Source: Cognatiluteimonas profundi (lineage in GTDB: Bacteria > Pseudomonadota > Gammaproteobacteria > Xanthomonadales > Xanthomonadaceae). Taken from it: a stretch of 64,000 nt of DNA. Made by a program: the position numbers and the translations under genes. The stretch lies in assembly GCF_009792795.1 (NCBI RefSeq), contig NZ_VKHQ01000004.1:368659-432658 (forward strand), written 5' to 3'. This document shows, in pieces, positions 17,057 to 26,053 of the stretch (position 1 is the first letter of the stretch; each line of letters begins with the position of its first letter). Under the pieces are notes generated by a model. That model worked only from the letters and a program-made list of their open reading frames with translations. It was not told the DNA's origin and did not search any database.

Positions 17057-17446
17057 ATGACAACAGCCTACTGGTGCATTCTCGTGGCGGCACTGCTGCC
17101 GTATGTGTGGGTCGGCATCGCCAAGGGCTCCGGCCCGCGTTACGACAATCGCGATCCGCGCGCCTGGCTGGCCAGGCAGGACAACCCGCGCGCGGCGCGC
17201 GCCAATGCCGCGCAGCTCAACGCCTTCGAGGCGTTCGCGGCCTTCGCTGCCGCGGTGCTGATGGCGCAGGCGGCGGGCGTGGATCCGGCGCGCATCTCGA
17301 TGCTGGCGCTGGTGTTCGTCGGGCTGCGCATCCTGCACGGGGTGTTCTACATCGCCGGGATCGCGGCATTGCGCAGCCTGGTGTGGGCCGGCGCGATCGC
17401 CTGCGTGATTGCGCTGATGGTGCAGGCGGCGCAGAAGATCGCCTGA
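17057..17446 (+). CDS. MAPEG family membrane protein
   Basis: A 129-residue integral membrane protein of the membrane-associated eicosanoid/glutathione metabolism superfamily. Four hydrophobic segments are visible (about 5-22, 58-75, 83-102 and 108-125). The loop RYDNRDPRAWLARQDNPRAARANAAQLNAFE carries the conserved Arg/Asn/Glu pattern of bacterial MAPEG proteins. GGGGAG at 17045-17050 stands 6 bases before ATG 17057. The bacterial members have no well-defined substrate. The gene ends one base before a palindromic repeat shared with the tyrS 3' end. Confidence 0.88.
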   Translation: MTTAYWCILVAALLPYVWVGIAKGSGPRYDNRDPRAWLARQDNPRAARANAAQLNAFEAFAAFAAAVLMAQAAGVDPARISMLALVFVGLRILHGVFYIAGIAALRSLVWAGAIACVIALMVQAAQKIA

Positions 17447-17505
17447 CGTAGGGCGGGTCTCGACCCGCCATTGCCGAGGGTCGGCGGGTCGAGACCCGCC
17501 CTACG
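17447..17505. repeat. REP-type palindrome between MAPEG and tyrS
   Basis: A perfect 23-bp inverted repeat (17447-17469 and 17483-17505) around a 13-base centre. Each arm itself contains the near-palindrome GGCGGGTC-TC-GACCCGCC. The right arm contains the tyrS stop codon and last Ala codon, and the left arm starts immediately after the MAPEG stop. It can fold into a strong hairpin on either strand and probably acts as a bidirectional terminator or mRNA 3' stabiliser. Confidence 0.85.
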
Positions 17506-18715
17506 CCAATACGAGGCGCACGCGGGCGAAGTTGCGCTTGCCGATCGCCAGCACGCCGGTGAAGCCGGGCGCGAACACGCGTTGCGCATCCTCGATGACT
17601 TCGCCGTCGATGCGCACCGAGCGTTCCTTGAGCTTGCGGTTGGCTTCGGAGTTGCTGGACGACAGGCCCGCTGCCGTCAGCAGCGCCGCGATGCGCAGGC
17701 CGTCGGCGGGAACCACGACATCCGTCAACGGCAACGACGCGGTATCGCCTTCGCCACGCACGGCGGCATTCCAGCCCGCGATCGCGGTGTCGGCCGCGGA
17801 CGCCCCGTGGAAACGCGCGACCAGTTCGCGCGCCAGGCGCAGCTTGACGTCGCGCGGATTGAGGATGCCGGCGTCGACATCGGCGCGCAGCTGCCTGGCC
17901 TCGTCGATGCCGATGTCGAAGCTCAGCAACTCGATCCAGCGCCACAGCAGGTCGTCGCCGATCTTCAGCGCCTTGGTCACCATGTCGATCGGCGGTTCGT
18001 CGATGCCGATGGTGTTGCCCAGCGACTTGGACATCTTCTGCACGCCGTCCAGGCCTTCGAGCAGCGGCATCGTCAGCACGATCTGCGGCGGCTGCCCGAA
18101 ATGCTCCTGCAGCCCGCGTCCCATCAGCAGGTTGAAGGTCTGGTCGGTGCCACCGAGCTCGACATCGGCCTCCAGCGCCACCGAGTCGTAGCCCTGCACC
18201 AGTGGATAGAGGAATTCGTGCAGCGCGATCGGCTGCTGCGCGGCGTAGCGCTTGGCGAAATCGTCGCGCTCGAGCATGCGCGCCACCGTGTGCTGGCCGG
18301 CGAGGCGGACCATGTCGGCCGCCGTCATCGCATCGAACCATTCCGAGTTGAAGCGCACCTCGGTGCGGTCGCGGTCGAGCACCTTGAACACCTGCTCGGC
18401 ATAGGTCGCGGCATTGGCCACGATCTCGTCGCGCGTCAGCGGCTTGCGCGTGACGTTCTTGCCGGTCGGGTCGCCGATCATCCCGGTGAAGTCGCCGATC
18501 AGGAAGATCACCCGGTGCCCGAGGTCCTGGAACTGGCGCATCTTGTTGAGCAGCACCGTGTGGCCCAGGTGCAGGTCGGGCGCGGTGGGATCGAACCCGG
18601 CCTTGACCCGCAGCGGACGGCCGCTCGCCAGCCGCGCCGCCAGCTCGTCGCGCTTGAAGATATCCACCGCCCCACGGGCGATCAGTTCGAGCTGGTCTGG
18701 GGCAGGCAAGGGCAT
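17501..18715 (-). CDS. tyrS: Tyrosyl-tRNA synthetase
   Basis: Class I aminoacyl-tRNA synthetase charging tRNA-Tyr. The 404-residue protein has the HIGH-type motif as HLGH at 49-52 and KMSKS at 227-231. [14 protein letters not shown] is at 188-201 and a C-terminal S4-type RNA-binding domain spans about 340-404. This is the shorter TyrRZ/TyrS2-like form, common in gammaproteobacteria. ATG 18715 is preceded by AAGAGAG and begins [10 protein letters not shown]. The last codon and stop lie inside the palindromic repeat. It is divergent from the M23 peptidase gene. Confidence 0.96.
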   Translation of the reverse strand: MPLPAPDQLELIARGAVDIFKRDELAARLASGRPLRVKAGFDPTAPDLHLGHTVLLNKMRQFQDLGHRVIFLIGDFTGMIGDPTGKNVTRKPLTRDEIVANAATYAEQVFKVLDRDRTEVRFNSEWFDAMTAADMVRLAGQHTVARMLERDDFAKRYAAQQPIALHEFLYPLVQGYDSVALEADVELGGTDQTFNLLMGRGLQEHFGQPPQIVLTMPLLEGLDGVQKMSKSLGNTIGIDEPPIDMVTKALKIGDDLLWRWIELLSFDIGIDEARQLRADVDAGILNPRDVKLRLARELVARFHGASAADTAIAGWNAAVRGEGDTASLPLTDVVVPADGLRIAALLTAAGLSSSNSEANRKLKERSVRIDGEVIEDAQRVFAPGFTGVLAIGKRNFARVRLVLA

Positions 18716-18816
18716 CTCTCTTAGGCCGTCGCGCAACGGGCGTGACGCTGGTCGTGAAACATGCGTTAACCGCAAGTTAAATGGGGGCCGGAAAAAACTT
18801 CAATGCGTTCAAGGGT

Positions 18817-18845
18817 TTGACGCACTCTTTTCGCGCGTCTATGGT
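18817..18845 (+). promoter_or_regulatory. Sigma-70-type promoter of the M23 peptidase gene
   Basis: TTGACG (18817-18822), a 17-base spacer and TATGGT (18840-18845). This is one of the best -35/-10 pairs in the window, sitting in an A/T-richer 172-bp divergent gap. The predicted start near 18852 leaves a leader of about 36 bases containing AAGGGG before ATG 18888. Confidence 0.7.
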
Positions 18846-18887
18846 AGCCCCTTGACGTATCCATCACGCCGGCAAGGGGCACCACCG

Positions 18888-20318
18888 ATGAGCGAATCCG
18901 GAGCTTTCCGCACCGAAAGCAGCAGCGGCCGGCGTGCCCGCCTGGAAACCCTACGCGAAGCGGCGTTGCACCGGAAGGTGCTGGCGACACGCCTGCCCGC
19001 CGCCTTCAATGGCCGCTGGACCCGCCGCCAGTGGGCGCATGCCAGCCTGTTCGCGACGATGGGCGCGCTGGTTGCCGCGATCGTTCCCGGATTGTCTCCC
19101 GACACGCACGCGCCCTCGCTGATGCCACGCACGACACTGGCCCTGGCATTGCCGGCGCTGCCGCTGGCACGACTGCGTGGCCAGGCCGGCGACAGCTGGC
19201 AGCTCGTGACCGTGCAGTCGGGGCAGACGCTGTCGTCGCTGTTCGACCAGCTGGGCATCCCGGCCGCCACGCTGCATCGCCTGCTGGCGCAGCCCGGCGC
19301 GAAGGCATCGCTCGCGCACCTCAAGCCGGGCAGCGTGCTCGGCTTCGACCTGCCGGTCGACGGCAGCCTGCGCACGCTGCGCTTTGATCGCGACCCGACC
19401 CACCGCGTGGAGTTGTCGCTGCTCGGCGACGACGTCCACGAGCAGGTCATCGAGCGTCCGACCGAAGTCCGCACCGTGGTGCTCAGCGGCGAGGTCGGAC
19501 CGTCGCTGTACCGCTCGGCGCGCAAGCTCGGGCTGACGCCCAGCAACATCGCCACGCTGACCGACGATATCTTCAAGTACGACATCGACTTCAACGACGA
19601 CGTCGGCGCCAACGACCGCTTCAGCGTCGTCGTCGACCAGATGTGGCGCGATGGCGAATTGGTCGGCACCGGCCCCGTGCAGGCGGCGACCTTCACCGTC
19701 GGCGGCAAGCTCCATTCCGGCTTCCGCTTCGAGCGCAACGGCAAGGCCGAATATTTCACTGGCGACGGGCGCCCGCTCAAGCGCAGCTTCATCCGCATGC
19801 CGATCCCGTATGCGCGCCTGACATCCACCTTCGGCAACCGCTTCCACCCGATCCTGGGCCGCATGCGCATGCATGAAGGCGTCGACTTCGCCGCCTCCAG
19901 CGGCACGCCGATCCAGGCCGCAGGCGATGCGCGCGTGCAGTTCGTCGGATGGAAGGGCGGCTACGGTCGCGTGGTGATCCTCGACCACGGCCACGGCTAC
20001 ACCACCCTGTACGGGCACATGTCCAATTTCGGCAAGGAACACGTCGGCCAGCGCGTCGCGCAGGGCGCCGTGATCGGCTACGTCGGCATGTCGGGCCTGG
20101 CGACCGGCCCGCACCTGCATTACGAATTCCGCGTCAATGGCGTGCACCGCAATCCGCTGTCGATCACCATGCCGCCGCCGGAACCGCTCGGTGGACCGGC
20201 GCTGGCGCAGTTCCGCGCGCAGACCGGCACCGCGCTGGCCAAGATCCGCAGCGTCGAGAACGTGATCTATGCCGACGCGGCGCCGATCCACTCCACCCGG
20301 CGCGGCAAGAAAGCCTGA
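18888..20318 (+). CDS. M23 family murein endopeptidase (MepM-like)
   Basis: Zinc endopeptidase that cuts peptidoglycan cross-links to allow wall growth. From ATG 18888 it has 476 residues: a basic cytoplasmic N-terminus and one membrane segment (about 50-68). An OapA/LysM-like domain (about 105-185, starting LVTVQSGQTLSSLFDQLGI), a second NlpD-like domain and a catalytic LytM domain (about 320-430) follow. Zn ligands are visible in MHEGVDFAA, TLYGHM and HLHYEFR, all intact, unlike the EnvC copy at 11508. AAGGGG precedes the start. It lies upstream of anmK, which recycles muropeptides released by such enzymes. Confidence 0.92.
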   Translation: MSESGAFRTESSSGRRARLETLREAALHRKVLATRLPAAFNGRWTRRQWAHASLFATMGALVAAIVPGLSPDTHAPSLMPRTTLALALPALPLARLRGQAGDSWQLVTVQSGQTLSSLFDQLGIPAATLHRLLAQPGAKASLAHLKPGSVLGFDLPVDGSLRTLRFDRDPTHRVELSLLGDDVHEQVIERPTEVRTVVLSGEVGPSLYRSARKLGLTPSNIATLTDDIFKYDIDFNDDVGANDRFSVVVDQMWRDGELVGTGPVQAATFTVGGKLHSGFRFERNGKAEYFTGDGRPLKRSFIRMPIPYARLTSTFGNRFHPILGRMRMHEGVDFAASSGTPIQAAGDARVQFVGWKGGYGRVVILDHGHGYTTLYGHMSNFGKEHVGQRVAQGAVIGYVGMSGLATGPHLHYEFRVNGVHRNPLSITMPPPEPLGGPALAQFRAQTGTALAKIRSVENVIYADAAPIHSTRRGKKA

Positions 20319-20381
20319 CGCATCCCGCGTAGCCGCTATCCTCGCAACCCGATGGGCGCATTCGCCCGTGGTGGGCCTGGC

Positions 20382-21506
20382 ATGAGATCGGATGCGCAGC
20401 TATACGTGGGGTTGATGTCGGGCACCAGCGCCGACGGCATCGATGCGGCGCTCGTCCGCTTCGCCTCGGGTGACCCACACGCGCCCTGCGAACTCCTGCA
20501 TGGCCACAGCCGGCCATGGGGTGACGCGATCCGTTCGCGCCTGCTGCACTTCGGGCAAGGCGGCGACTGCACGTCGCTGGACGACATCGGCCATCTCGAC
20601 GTGGAAATCGCGCACGCCTTCGCCGACGCGACGCAGGAGTTGCTCGCCGCCGCGGGCGTCGACGCGGTTGCGGTGCGCGCGATCGGCTCGCATGGACAGA
20701 CCATCCGCCATCGTCCCGACACGCGCTGGCCGTTCACCTGGCAACTGGGCGACGGCAACGTCATCGCCGAGCGCACCGGGATCACCACGGTGGCCGATTT
20801 CCGCCGCCGCGATGTCGCCGCCGGCGGGCATGGCGCGCCACTGCTGCCGGCGCTGCATGCCGCGCTGCTGCGATCGCCCGACGAAGCCCGCGCCGTGCTC
20901 AACCTGGGCGGCATCGCCAACCTGACCCTGCTGCCGCGCGAAGGCGCCGTGCGCGGCTTCGACACCGGTCCGGCGAATGCCCTGCTCGACGCCTGGTGCG
21001 CGCACCACACCGGCGCCGCATTCGACGCCGGTGGCGCCTTCGCCGCGAGTGGGCAGGCCGACACCGCCCTGCTGGCCACGCTGCTGGAGGAACGCTGGTT
21101 CGACCTGCCCCCGCCCAAGAGCACGGGTCGCGAACAGTTCCACCTGGCCTGGCTGCAGGCCGGCCTCGGGTCGATCCGGCGCGAGCCCGGCGATGTGCAG
21201 GCCACGCTGGCCGAACTCACCGCGGCCAGCGTGGCCAACGCCCTGCTCGCCACCCAGCCCGACACCACGCGGCTGCTGGTCTGCGGCGGCGGCGTGCACA
21301 ACCCGTTCCTGCTGGCGCGCATCCGCGCGTGGCTGCCCACGGTCACGGTCGAATCCACCGCCGTCCATGGCGTGGATCCGGACTTCATCGAGGCGATGGG
21401 CTTTGCCTGGCTGGCACGCGAGACGCTCGCCGGCCGCCACGGCAACCTGCCGGCGGTGACCGGCGCACGCGGCGGCCGCGTGCTGGGCGCGATCCATCCG
21501 GCCTAG
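20382..21506 (+). CDS. anmK: Anhydro-N-acetylmuramic acid kinase
   Basis: Muropeptide-recycling enzyme that opens the 1,6-anhydro ring of anhMurNAc and phosphorylates it to MurNAc-6-P. The 374-residue protein has the signature [14 protein letters not shown] at 8-21, [18 protein letters not shown] and [10 protein letters not shown], all typical of AnmK in the ASKHA fold. The start at 20382 ([10 protein letters not shown]) fits family length; an in-frame ATG at 20352 would add ten residues. AnmK works downstream of AmpG, encoded nearby at 21899 on the other strand. The last bases overlap the convergent gene as CTAG. Confidence 0.93.
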   Translation: MRSDAQLYVGLMSGTSADGIDAALVRFASGDPHAPCELLHGHSRPWGDAIRSRLLHFGQGGDCTSLDDIGHLDVEIAHAFADATQELLAAAGVDAVAVRAIGSHGQTIRHRPDTRWPFTWQLGDGNVIAERTGITTVADFRRRDVAAGGHGAPLLPALHAALLRSPDEARAVLNLGGIANLTLLPREGAVRGFDTGPANALLDAWCAHHTGAAFDAGGAFAASGQADTALLATLLEERWFDLPPPKSTGREQFHLAWLQAGLGSIRREPGDVQATLAELTAASVANALLATQPDTTRLLVCGGGVHNPFLLARIRAWLPTVTVESTAVHGVDPDFIEAMGFAWLARETLAGRHGNLPAVTGARGGRVLGAIHPA

Positions 21507-21820
21507 GCGGGGCTTTCCAGGCGGAAGCTGGTGTCGATGGACTGGTCTGGCTCGTCCGCGGGCTCGACGATCGGCGCGGCGCGGCCGATCAGGGCAAAGC
21601 CCGGATCATCGGGAACGTGCTCCAGCGCGGCGATGGCGGCCTCCAGCGCATGCGCCTCGGCATCCGCAAACACCGGAGTCGCCCCGCCCTCGAAGGCCTC
21701 CAGGCCATGCATGAGCACGTTCAGCAGGGTGTCCGGCACATCCCAGCCGCGCGCCTCTCCGATACGCCGGATGCGTTCGAAGAGCCGTGGATCGATCTCG
21801 CGCAGGACGATGTCGGTCAT
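21503..21820 (-). CDS. Conserved small protein of unknown function
   Basis: An acidic 105-residue protein with no membrane segment. The N-terminal half ([22 protein letters not shown], then [14 protein letters not shown]) resembles the strand-helix-helix start of ribbon-helix-helix DNA-binding proteins. The C-terminal half is acidic and low in complexity. No toxin partner is adjacent, so an antitoxin role is not supported. Its stop codon overlaps the anmK stop on the opposite strand. Composition matches its neighbours, and it is probably a lineage-specific gene. Confidence 0.7.
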   Translation of the reverse strand: MTDIVLREIDPRLFERIRRIGEARGWDVPDTLLNVLMHGLEAFEGGATPVFADAEAHALEAAIAALEHVPDDPGFALIGRAAPIVEPADEPDQSIDTSFRLESPA

Positions 21821-21898
21821 GGGAAGCCGGTGGGTCCTCCATGGTGATTCGGCAATCTAGCAGCGCCGCGTCACGTTGCCGTGCACGACGCAGGGGCC

Positions 21899-23212
21899 TC
21901 AGGGTTTTGCCGTCGCCGTCGCCCCCGCATCGGCCGCCCGGAATCGCGGCCACAGATACAGCAACAGGGCGGTCGCCGGCAACACCGCCAACGTGGCGAT
22001 GATGAAGTAGGTGCTGTAGCCGGTGGCCTCGACGATCCCCCCCGCGAACACGCCCAGCACCTTGCCAGGCAGGTTGACCATGGAGCTGAGCAGCGCATAT
22101 TGCGTGGCCGTGTACTGGCGGTTGACCAGCGACGACAGGAAGGCCACGGCGGCCGTCCCCAGGAAACCCAGGCTCAGGTTTTCCGCGGAGATCACCAGCG
22201 TCAGCGCGGCCAGGTCGCCGTGGTGGTACGTCAGCCAGACGTACAGCAGGTTGCAGCTCGCGCACAGGATGACCGAGGCCAGCAGCGGCTTGCGCACGCC
22301 CCAGCGCGCGATCGCGATGCCGCCCAGGAACACGCCGAGGATGCCGATCCACACGCCGTACAACTTGGTGATGGTGCCGATCTGGGTCTTGGTGAAACCC
22401 ATGTCGATGTAGAACGGGCTCATGATCCCGCCGACCAGCGCCTGCTCCGGGATCTTGAACAACAGGATGAACAACAGGGTCAGCAGCGCCGTCTGCCAGC
22501 CATAGCGACGGAAGAAATCATCGAAGGGATCGATCACGCTTTCGCGCATCCACTGCGCCCAGCTCGCCGGTCGCGTGCGCAGGATGTCCGGCTCGCGCGC
22601 GACCAGCGTGGCCACGACGGGCACCAGCATCAGCAGCGCCATCAACTCGTAGACCCCGGCCCAGGCGATATGGTCGGCGAGGATCAGCGCCACCATGCCG
22701 GTGACGATCAGGGCGATGCGATAGCCCAGTGAATACACCGCGACCAGCGCGCCCTGCGCCGCCGGTGGCGCGATCTCGATGCGGTAGGCATCCACCGCGA
22801 TGTCCTGGGTGGCACCGGCGAAGGCCACCAGCAGGGTGAAGACGATGAACGCGCCCAGCTGCGCGGGCGTCGACAGGGCCATCGCAAGCAGGCCGAGGAC
22901 AACGCCCAGTTGCGCGAGCAGCAGCCAGCTGCGGCGTTGCCCCAGGCGCGACAGCAGCGGCAGGCGCGTGTGGTCGAGCAGCGGCGCCCACAGGAATTTC
23001 AGCGCATAGGTCATGCCGGCGCTGGCGATGACCGTGATCTCCTTCAACTCGATGCCGTTGTCCTTGAGCCAGTACGCCAGCGTGCCGGCGACCAGCAGGA
23101 ACGGCAGCCCCGACGAGAAGCCGAAGAAGAACATCGTCCACGCCGCCGGCTGGGTGAAGGCCTTCCAGACCGAGGGCTTGGCCGGTTTGCCCTCGGCGAT
23201 GGCGGCCGTCAT
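21899..23212 (-). CDS. ampG: AmpG-type muropeptide permease (MFS)
   Basis: Inner-membrane importer of GlcNAc-anhMurNAc peptides for cell-wall recycling. The 437-residue protein has about 12-14 hydrophobic helices. AmpG-specific stretches include FFFGFSSGLPFLLVAGTL, ATQDIAVDAYRIE, YRIALIVTGM and SPFYIDMGFTKTQIG. The ATG (23212-23210) overlaps the xthA stop by 4 bases (ATGA), so it is co-translated with xthA. In many bacteria AmpG activity shapes beta-lactamase induction. No ampC or ampR is in this window. Confidence 0.92.
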   Translation of the reverse strand: MTAAIAEGKPAKPSVWKAFTQPAAWTMFFFGFSSGLPFLLVAGTLAYWLKDNGIELKEITVIASAGMTYALKFLWAPLLDHTRLPLLSRLGQRRSWLLLAQLGVVLGLLAMALSTPAQLGAFIVFTLLVAFAGATQDIAVDAYRIEIAPPAAQGALVAVYSLGYRIALIVTGMVALILADHIAWAGVYELMALLMLVPVVATLVAREPDILRTRPASWAQWMRESVIDPFDDFFRRYGWQTALLTLLFILLFKIPEQALVGGIMSPFYIDMGFTKTQIGTITKLYGVWIGILGVFLGGIAIARWGVRKPLLASVILCASCNLLYVWLTYHHGDLAALTLVISAENLSLGFLGTAAVAFLSSLVNRQYTATQYALLSSMVNLPGKVLGVFAGGIVEATGYSTYFIIATLAVLPATALLLYLWPRFRAADAGATATAKP

Positions 23213-24012
23213 CCGGCGCGCTCCTGCAGGGCATAGTCCACGACGAAGGGCGCATGGTCGGAGAAGCGCGGCTGCGGATGGATCGCGCATGCGCGCAGCC
23301 GGTCGCGCAGCGACGGGGTCACGATCTGGTAATCGATCCGCCAGCCGACGTTCTTGGCGCGCGCGGCGCCACGGTTGCTCCACCAGGTGTAGTCCTCGCC
23401 TTCCGCGTGCAGCGCGCGATAGGCGTCGACCCAGCCACCGTCATCGCTGCACAGGCCGTTGAGCCAGTCGCGCTCCGCGGGCAGGCAGCCCGAGTTCTTC
23501 TGGTTGGATTTCCAGTTGCGGATGTCCAGCGCGCTGCGGACGATGTTCCAGTCTCCGCACAGCACGTAGTCGCGGCCGCTGGCCAGCCACTGGTCGAAGA
23601 TGGGCCGCAGCCACTCCATCACCTCGAACTTGAATCCCTGGCGCAGCTCGCCCGACGACCCCGACGGCACGTACATCGACACCACGCTCAGGTTGCCGAA
23701 GCGCGCCTCGAGGTAGCGGCCTTCCTCGTCGAACGCGGGCCAGCCCAGCGCGGTGTGGAGGGAGTCGGGTTCGCGTCGCGAATAGATGGCGACGCCGCTA
23801 TAGCCCTTCTTCGTCGATGCATCGCGGAACCACGCCTTGTAGCCCTCGGGGACACAGCCGTTGCGCGCGCCTTCCTCGCCACTGAGCTGGTGCTCCTGCG
23901 CCTTGGTCTCCTGCACGCACAGGACATCGGCGTCCTGGCCGGCGAACCAGTCGAAAAATCCCTTGCTTGCGGCCGAGCGCAGGCCGTTGGCATTGAAGCT
24001 GATGATGCGCAT
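23209..24012 (-). CDS. xthA: Exodeoxyribonuclease III / AP endonuclease
   Basis: Class II AP endonuclease and 3'-5' exonuclease of base-excision repair. The 267-residue protein has the ExoIII landmarks ISFNANGLRSA (N-terminal), LCVQETKAQ (metal-binding Glu), YSGVAIYSR, MYVPSGSSG, GDWNIVRSALDIRNWK (catalytic Asp/Asn), RIDYQIVTP and FSDHAPFVVDY (catalytic Asp-His). The start at 24012 (MRIISFNANG) is where family members begin. It is first of a two-gene operon with ampG. Confidence 0.95.
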   Translation of the reverse strand: MRIISFNANGLRSAASKGFFDWFAGQDADVLCVQETKAQEHQLSGEEGARNGCVPEGYKAWFRDASTKKGYSGVAIYSRREPDSLHTALGWPAFDEEGRYLEARFGNLSVVSMYVPSGSSGELRQGFKFEVMEWLRPIFDQWLASGRDYVLCGDWNIVRSALDIRNWKSNQKNSGCLPAERDWLNGLCSDDGGWVDAYRALHAEGEDYTWWSNRGAARAKNVGWRIDYQIVTPSLRDRLRACAIHPQPRFSDHAPFVVDYALQERAG

Positions 24013-24080
24013 GCGCGGCCCGCGGACAGTGTCGCCGGATGATAGCAACGCACCAGCGCGCGGCGCATTGGCTGCCGGAA

Positions 24081-24086
24081 TAGAAT
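24081..24086 (+). promoter_or_regulatory. Likely -10 element, leaderless start for the GNAT gene
   Basis: TAGAAT ends 6 bases before ATG 24093, and no Shine-Dalgarno sequence is visible. Confidence 0.5.
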
Positions 24087-24092
24087 CCGGTG

Positions 24093-24629
24093 ATGGATCG
24101 ATCCGTTGCAGACGTGCGCGTGGCGCCGGTGACAGCGGACATGCATGCCGCGATCGCGGCCTTGCGGGTGAAGCCCGGCCAGGAGGCCTACGCCGGCGAC
24201 CCGGCGCTCAGCCTGCGCATGGCGCAGGACGATCGCTCGGGCGAGGCGATGGCGGTGCTGGATGGCGACACCGTGATCGGCTTCTATCGCCTGGATTTTT
24301 CCGCCAATGCCGTCATCGGCCGCGGCATCGGCGCACCCGGCGTCGGGCTGCGCGCGTTCGTGATCGATGCCGCGCAGCAGGGACGGGGCGCCGGTGCGCG
24401 CGCGGCGTCGGCGCTGTGCGCCGACATCGAACGCCGGCATCCACGGCGGCGCCTGGTGCTGCTGCTGGTGCATTGCCGCAACACGGCGGGCATCGCCACC
24501 TATCGCAAGGCCGGATTCGTCGACAGCGGGCAGCTGTTCGCCGGCGGCAATGCCGGTCCGCAACACCTGATGTGGCGACAGCTCGGGGCGAAGGCCGCCG
24601 ATGCCATGGGACAATCGCCGCATGGATGA
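24093..24629 (+). CDS. GNAT family N-acetyltransferase
   Basis: A 178-residue acetyl-CoA-dependent acetyltransferase. The motif A region is LRAFVIDAAQQGRGAGARAA (about 88-107), with the Q/RxxGxG/A pyrophosphate loop. Motif B near the end is NTAGIATYRKAGFVDSG. The acceptor is unknown. The gene starts at ATG 24093, which is preceded by an in-frame GTG at 24090. It overlaps the start of pyrE by 8 bases. Either the two are coupled or pyrE has its own leaderless promoter inside this gene. Confidence 0.87.
   Translation: MDRSVADVRVAPVTADMHAAIAALRVKPGQEAYAGDPALSLRMAQDDRSGEAMAVLDGDTVIGFYRLDFSANAVIGRGIGAPGVGLRAFVIDAAQQGRGAGARAASALCADIERRHPRRRLVLLLVHCRNTAGIATYRKAGFVDSGQLFAGGNAGPQHLMWRQLGAKAADAMGQSPHG
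24610..24615 (+). promoter_or_regulatory. Possible -10 element, leaderless start for pyrE
   Basis: GACAAT lies inside the end of the GNAT gene and ends 6 bases before ATG 24622, repeating the spacing seen at other genes here. Confidence 0.35.
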
Positions 24630-25284
24630 CCATCGACGGCGGTTCCTCGAGCTGGCCCTGCGCGCCGACGCGCTGCGGTTCGGCGACTTCGTGCTGAAAT
24701 CCGGACGCAGCAGCCCGTACTTCTTCAACGCCGGGCGCTTCGACACCGGCGCCGCGCTGGCCGCGCTGGCCGCGTGCTACGCCGATGCGCTGGACGCGTC
24801 GGGGGCGCAGTTCGACCTGCTGTTCGGGCCCGCCTACAAGGGCATTCCGCTGGCCACGGCGCTGGCCTGCACCTATGCCGCGCGCGGCCGCGACCTGCCG
24901 CTGGCATTCAATCGCAAGGAAGCCAAGACCCACGGCGAAGGCGGTGCGCTGATCGGGGCGCCACTGGCCGGTCGCCGCGTGCTCATCGTCGACGACGTCA
25001 TCACCGCCGGAACCGCGATCCGCGAAGCGCTGGCCCTGATCACCGAAGCCGGCGGCATTCCCGCCGCGATCGTCATCGCCCTGGATCGCGAAGAGGTCGT
25101 CGATCCGGATGCCGCCGTTCGACGGTCCGCCGCGCAGGAGCTCGCCGCGCGCCAGGGCATTCCCGTGATCGCAGTCGCAACCCTGTCCGACCTGCTTGCG
25201 TTTGCGGGGGAAAGCGCGGAACTTGTCGCCGAGCACGCGCGCCTGGCTGCTTACCGCGCCACGTTCGGCTGCCACGGCGACTGA
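24622..25284 (+). CDS. pyrE: Orotate phosphoribosyltransferase
   Basis: Pyrimidine biosynthesis enzyme converting orotate and PRPP to OMP. The 220-residue protein has FGDFVLKSGRSSPYFFN near the N-terminus (orotate site), FGPAYKGIPLA, FNRKEAKTHGEGG (flexible catalytic loop) and the PRPP motif VLIVDDVITAGTA. The start at 24622 (MDDHRRRFLELA) is chosen over 24601 because family members begin here and a -10-like hexamer stands 6 bases upstream. The first 8 bases overlap the GNAT gene. Confidence 0.95.
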   Translation: MDDHRRRFLELALRADALRFGDFVLKSGRSSPYFFNAGRFDTGAALAALAACYADALDASGAQFDLLFGPAYKGIPLATALACTYAARGRDLPLAFNRKEAKTHGEGGALIGAPLAGRRVLIVDDVITAGTAIREALALITEAGGIPAAIVIALDREEVVDPDAAVRRSAAQELAARQGIPVIAVATLSDLLAFAGESAELVAEHARLAAYRATFGCHGD

Positions 25285-25337
25285 ATCCCGGCCTGCGCGT
25301 GCGTCCATCCATTGCTTGCAGGACAGGGGCTGCAACC

Positions 25338-26018
25338 ATGACCAACATCCGTCTTCTCGCGTCCGTTGCATTGCTGATGTCCGTTGCTGCCGGCGTGCGC
25401 GCGGGCGAAGGCAGCAAGAAGCTGTACTGCTGGAATGAAAACGGGCACAAGATCTGCGGCGATGCCCTGCCGGCGGAAGCCGCCCAGAGCGCGCGCACCG
25501 AATTCAGCGCGAAGTCCGGCATGCACACCGGCGATGTCGCCCGCGCACTGACGACCGAGGAGCGCGCGGCGGCTGCACAGGCTGCCGAACAGGCGCAGGT
25601 GGCGCTCGATGCCGAAACATCGCGCCAGCGTCGCGACCTGGCCATGGTCGAGTCCTACGCCACCGAGGACGACCTGCGCCGCGCCTATGGCGAACGCATC
25701 GACCTGCTGGACGACGCGCTCAAGACATCGATGCTGGGCGAGACCAACCTGCGCCTGAGCCTGGTCAGCCTGCTGGACCAGGCCAGCGACCTGGAGCTGT
25801 CGGGAAAACCGGTCCCGCCGATACTCATCGCCAAGTTGCGCGGCCAGCATGACGAGCTTGCGCGCCAGACCCGCATCCTCGGCGAGCAGCAGCGCGATCG
25901 CGCCGCACTGGATGGCGATCTCGCCGATGCCGTCACCCGCTATCGCGCGCTCAAGCAGGCCCAGGCCGACAACGCCGCCGGCATCGTGACACCCACGCCG
26001 GCCCCGCCGGCCGGATAA
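25338..26018 (+). CDS. Exported DUF4124-like coiled-coil protein, unknown function
   Basis: A 226-residue protein with a signal peptide ending near GVRAG (residue 22). A short N-terminal Cys-containing module KLYCWNENGHKICGDALP (about 28-45) resembles DUF4124, which is widespread in Xanthomonadaceae envelope proteins. The rest is a long, charged, mostly helical region with repeated Ala/Gln/Arg (about 75-215) and a short Pro-rich tail. No catalytic motif is visible. ATG 25338 opens on the signal peptide. It converges with uppP. Confidence 0.78.
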   Translation: MTNIRLLASVALLMSVAAGVRAGEGSKKLYCWNENGHKICGDALPAEAAQSARTEFSAKSGMHTGDVARALTTEERAAAAQAAEQAQVALDAETSRQRRDLAMVESYATEDDLRRAYGERIDLLDDALKTSMLGETNLRLSLVSLLDQASDLELSGKPVPPILIAKLRGQHDELARQTRILGEQQRDRAALDGDLADAVTRYRALKQAQADNAAGIVTPTPAPPAG

Positions 26019-26053
26019 GGGCTGGCGGGTTATCCGCGGGTCGCGCCGGCTCG

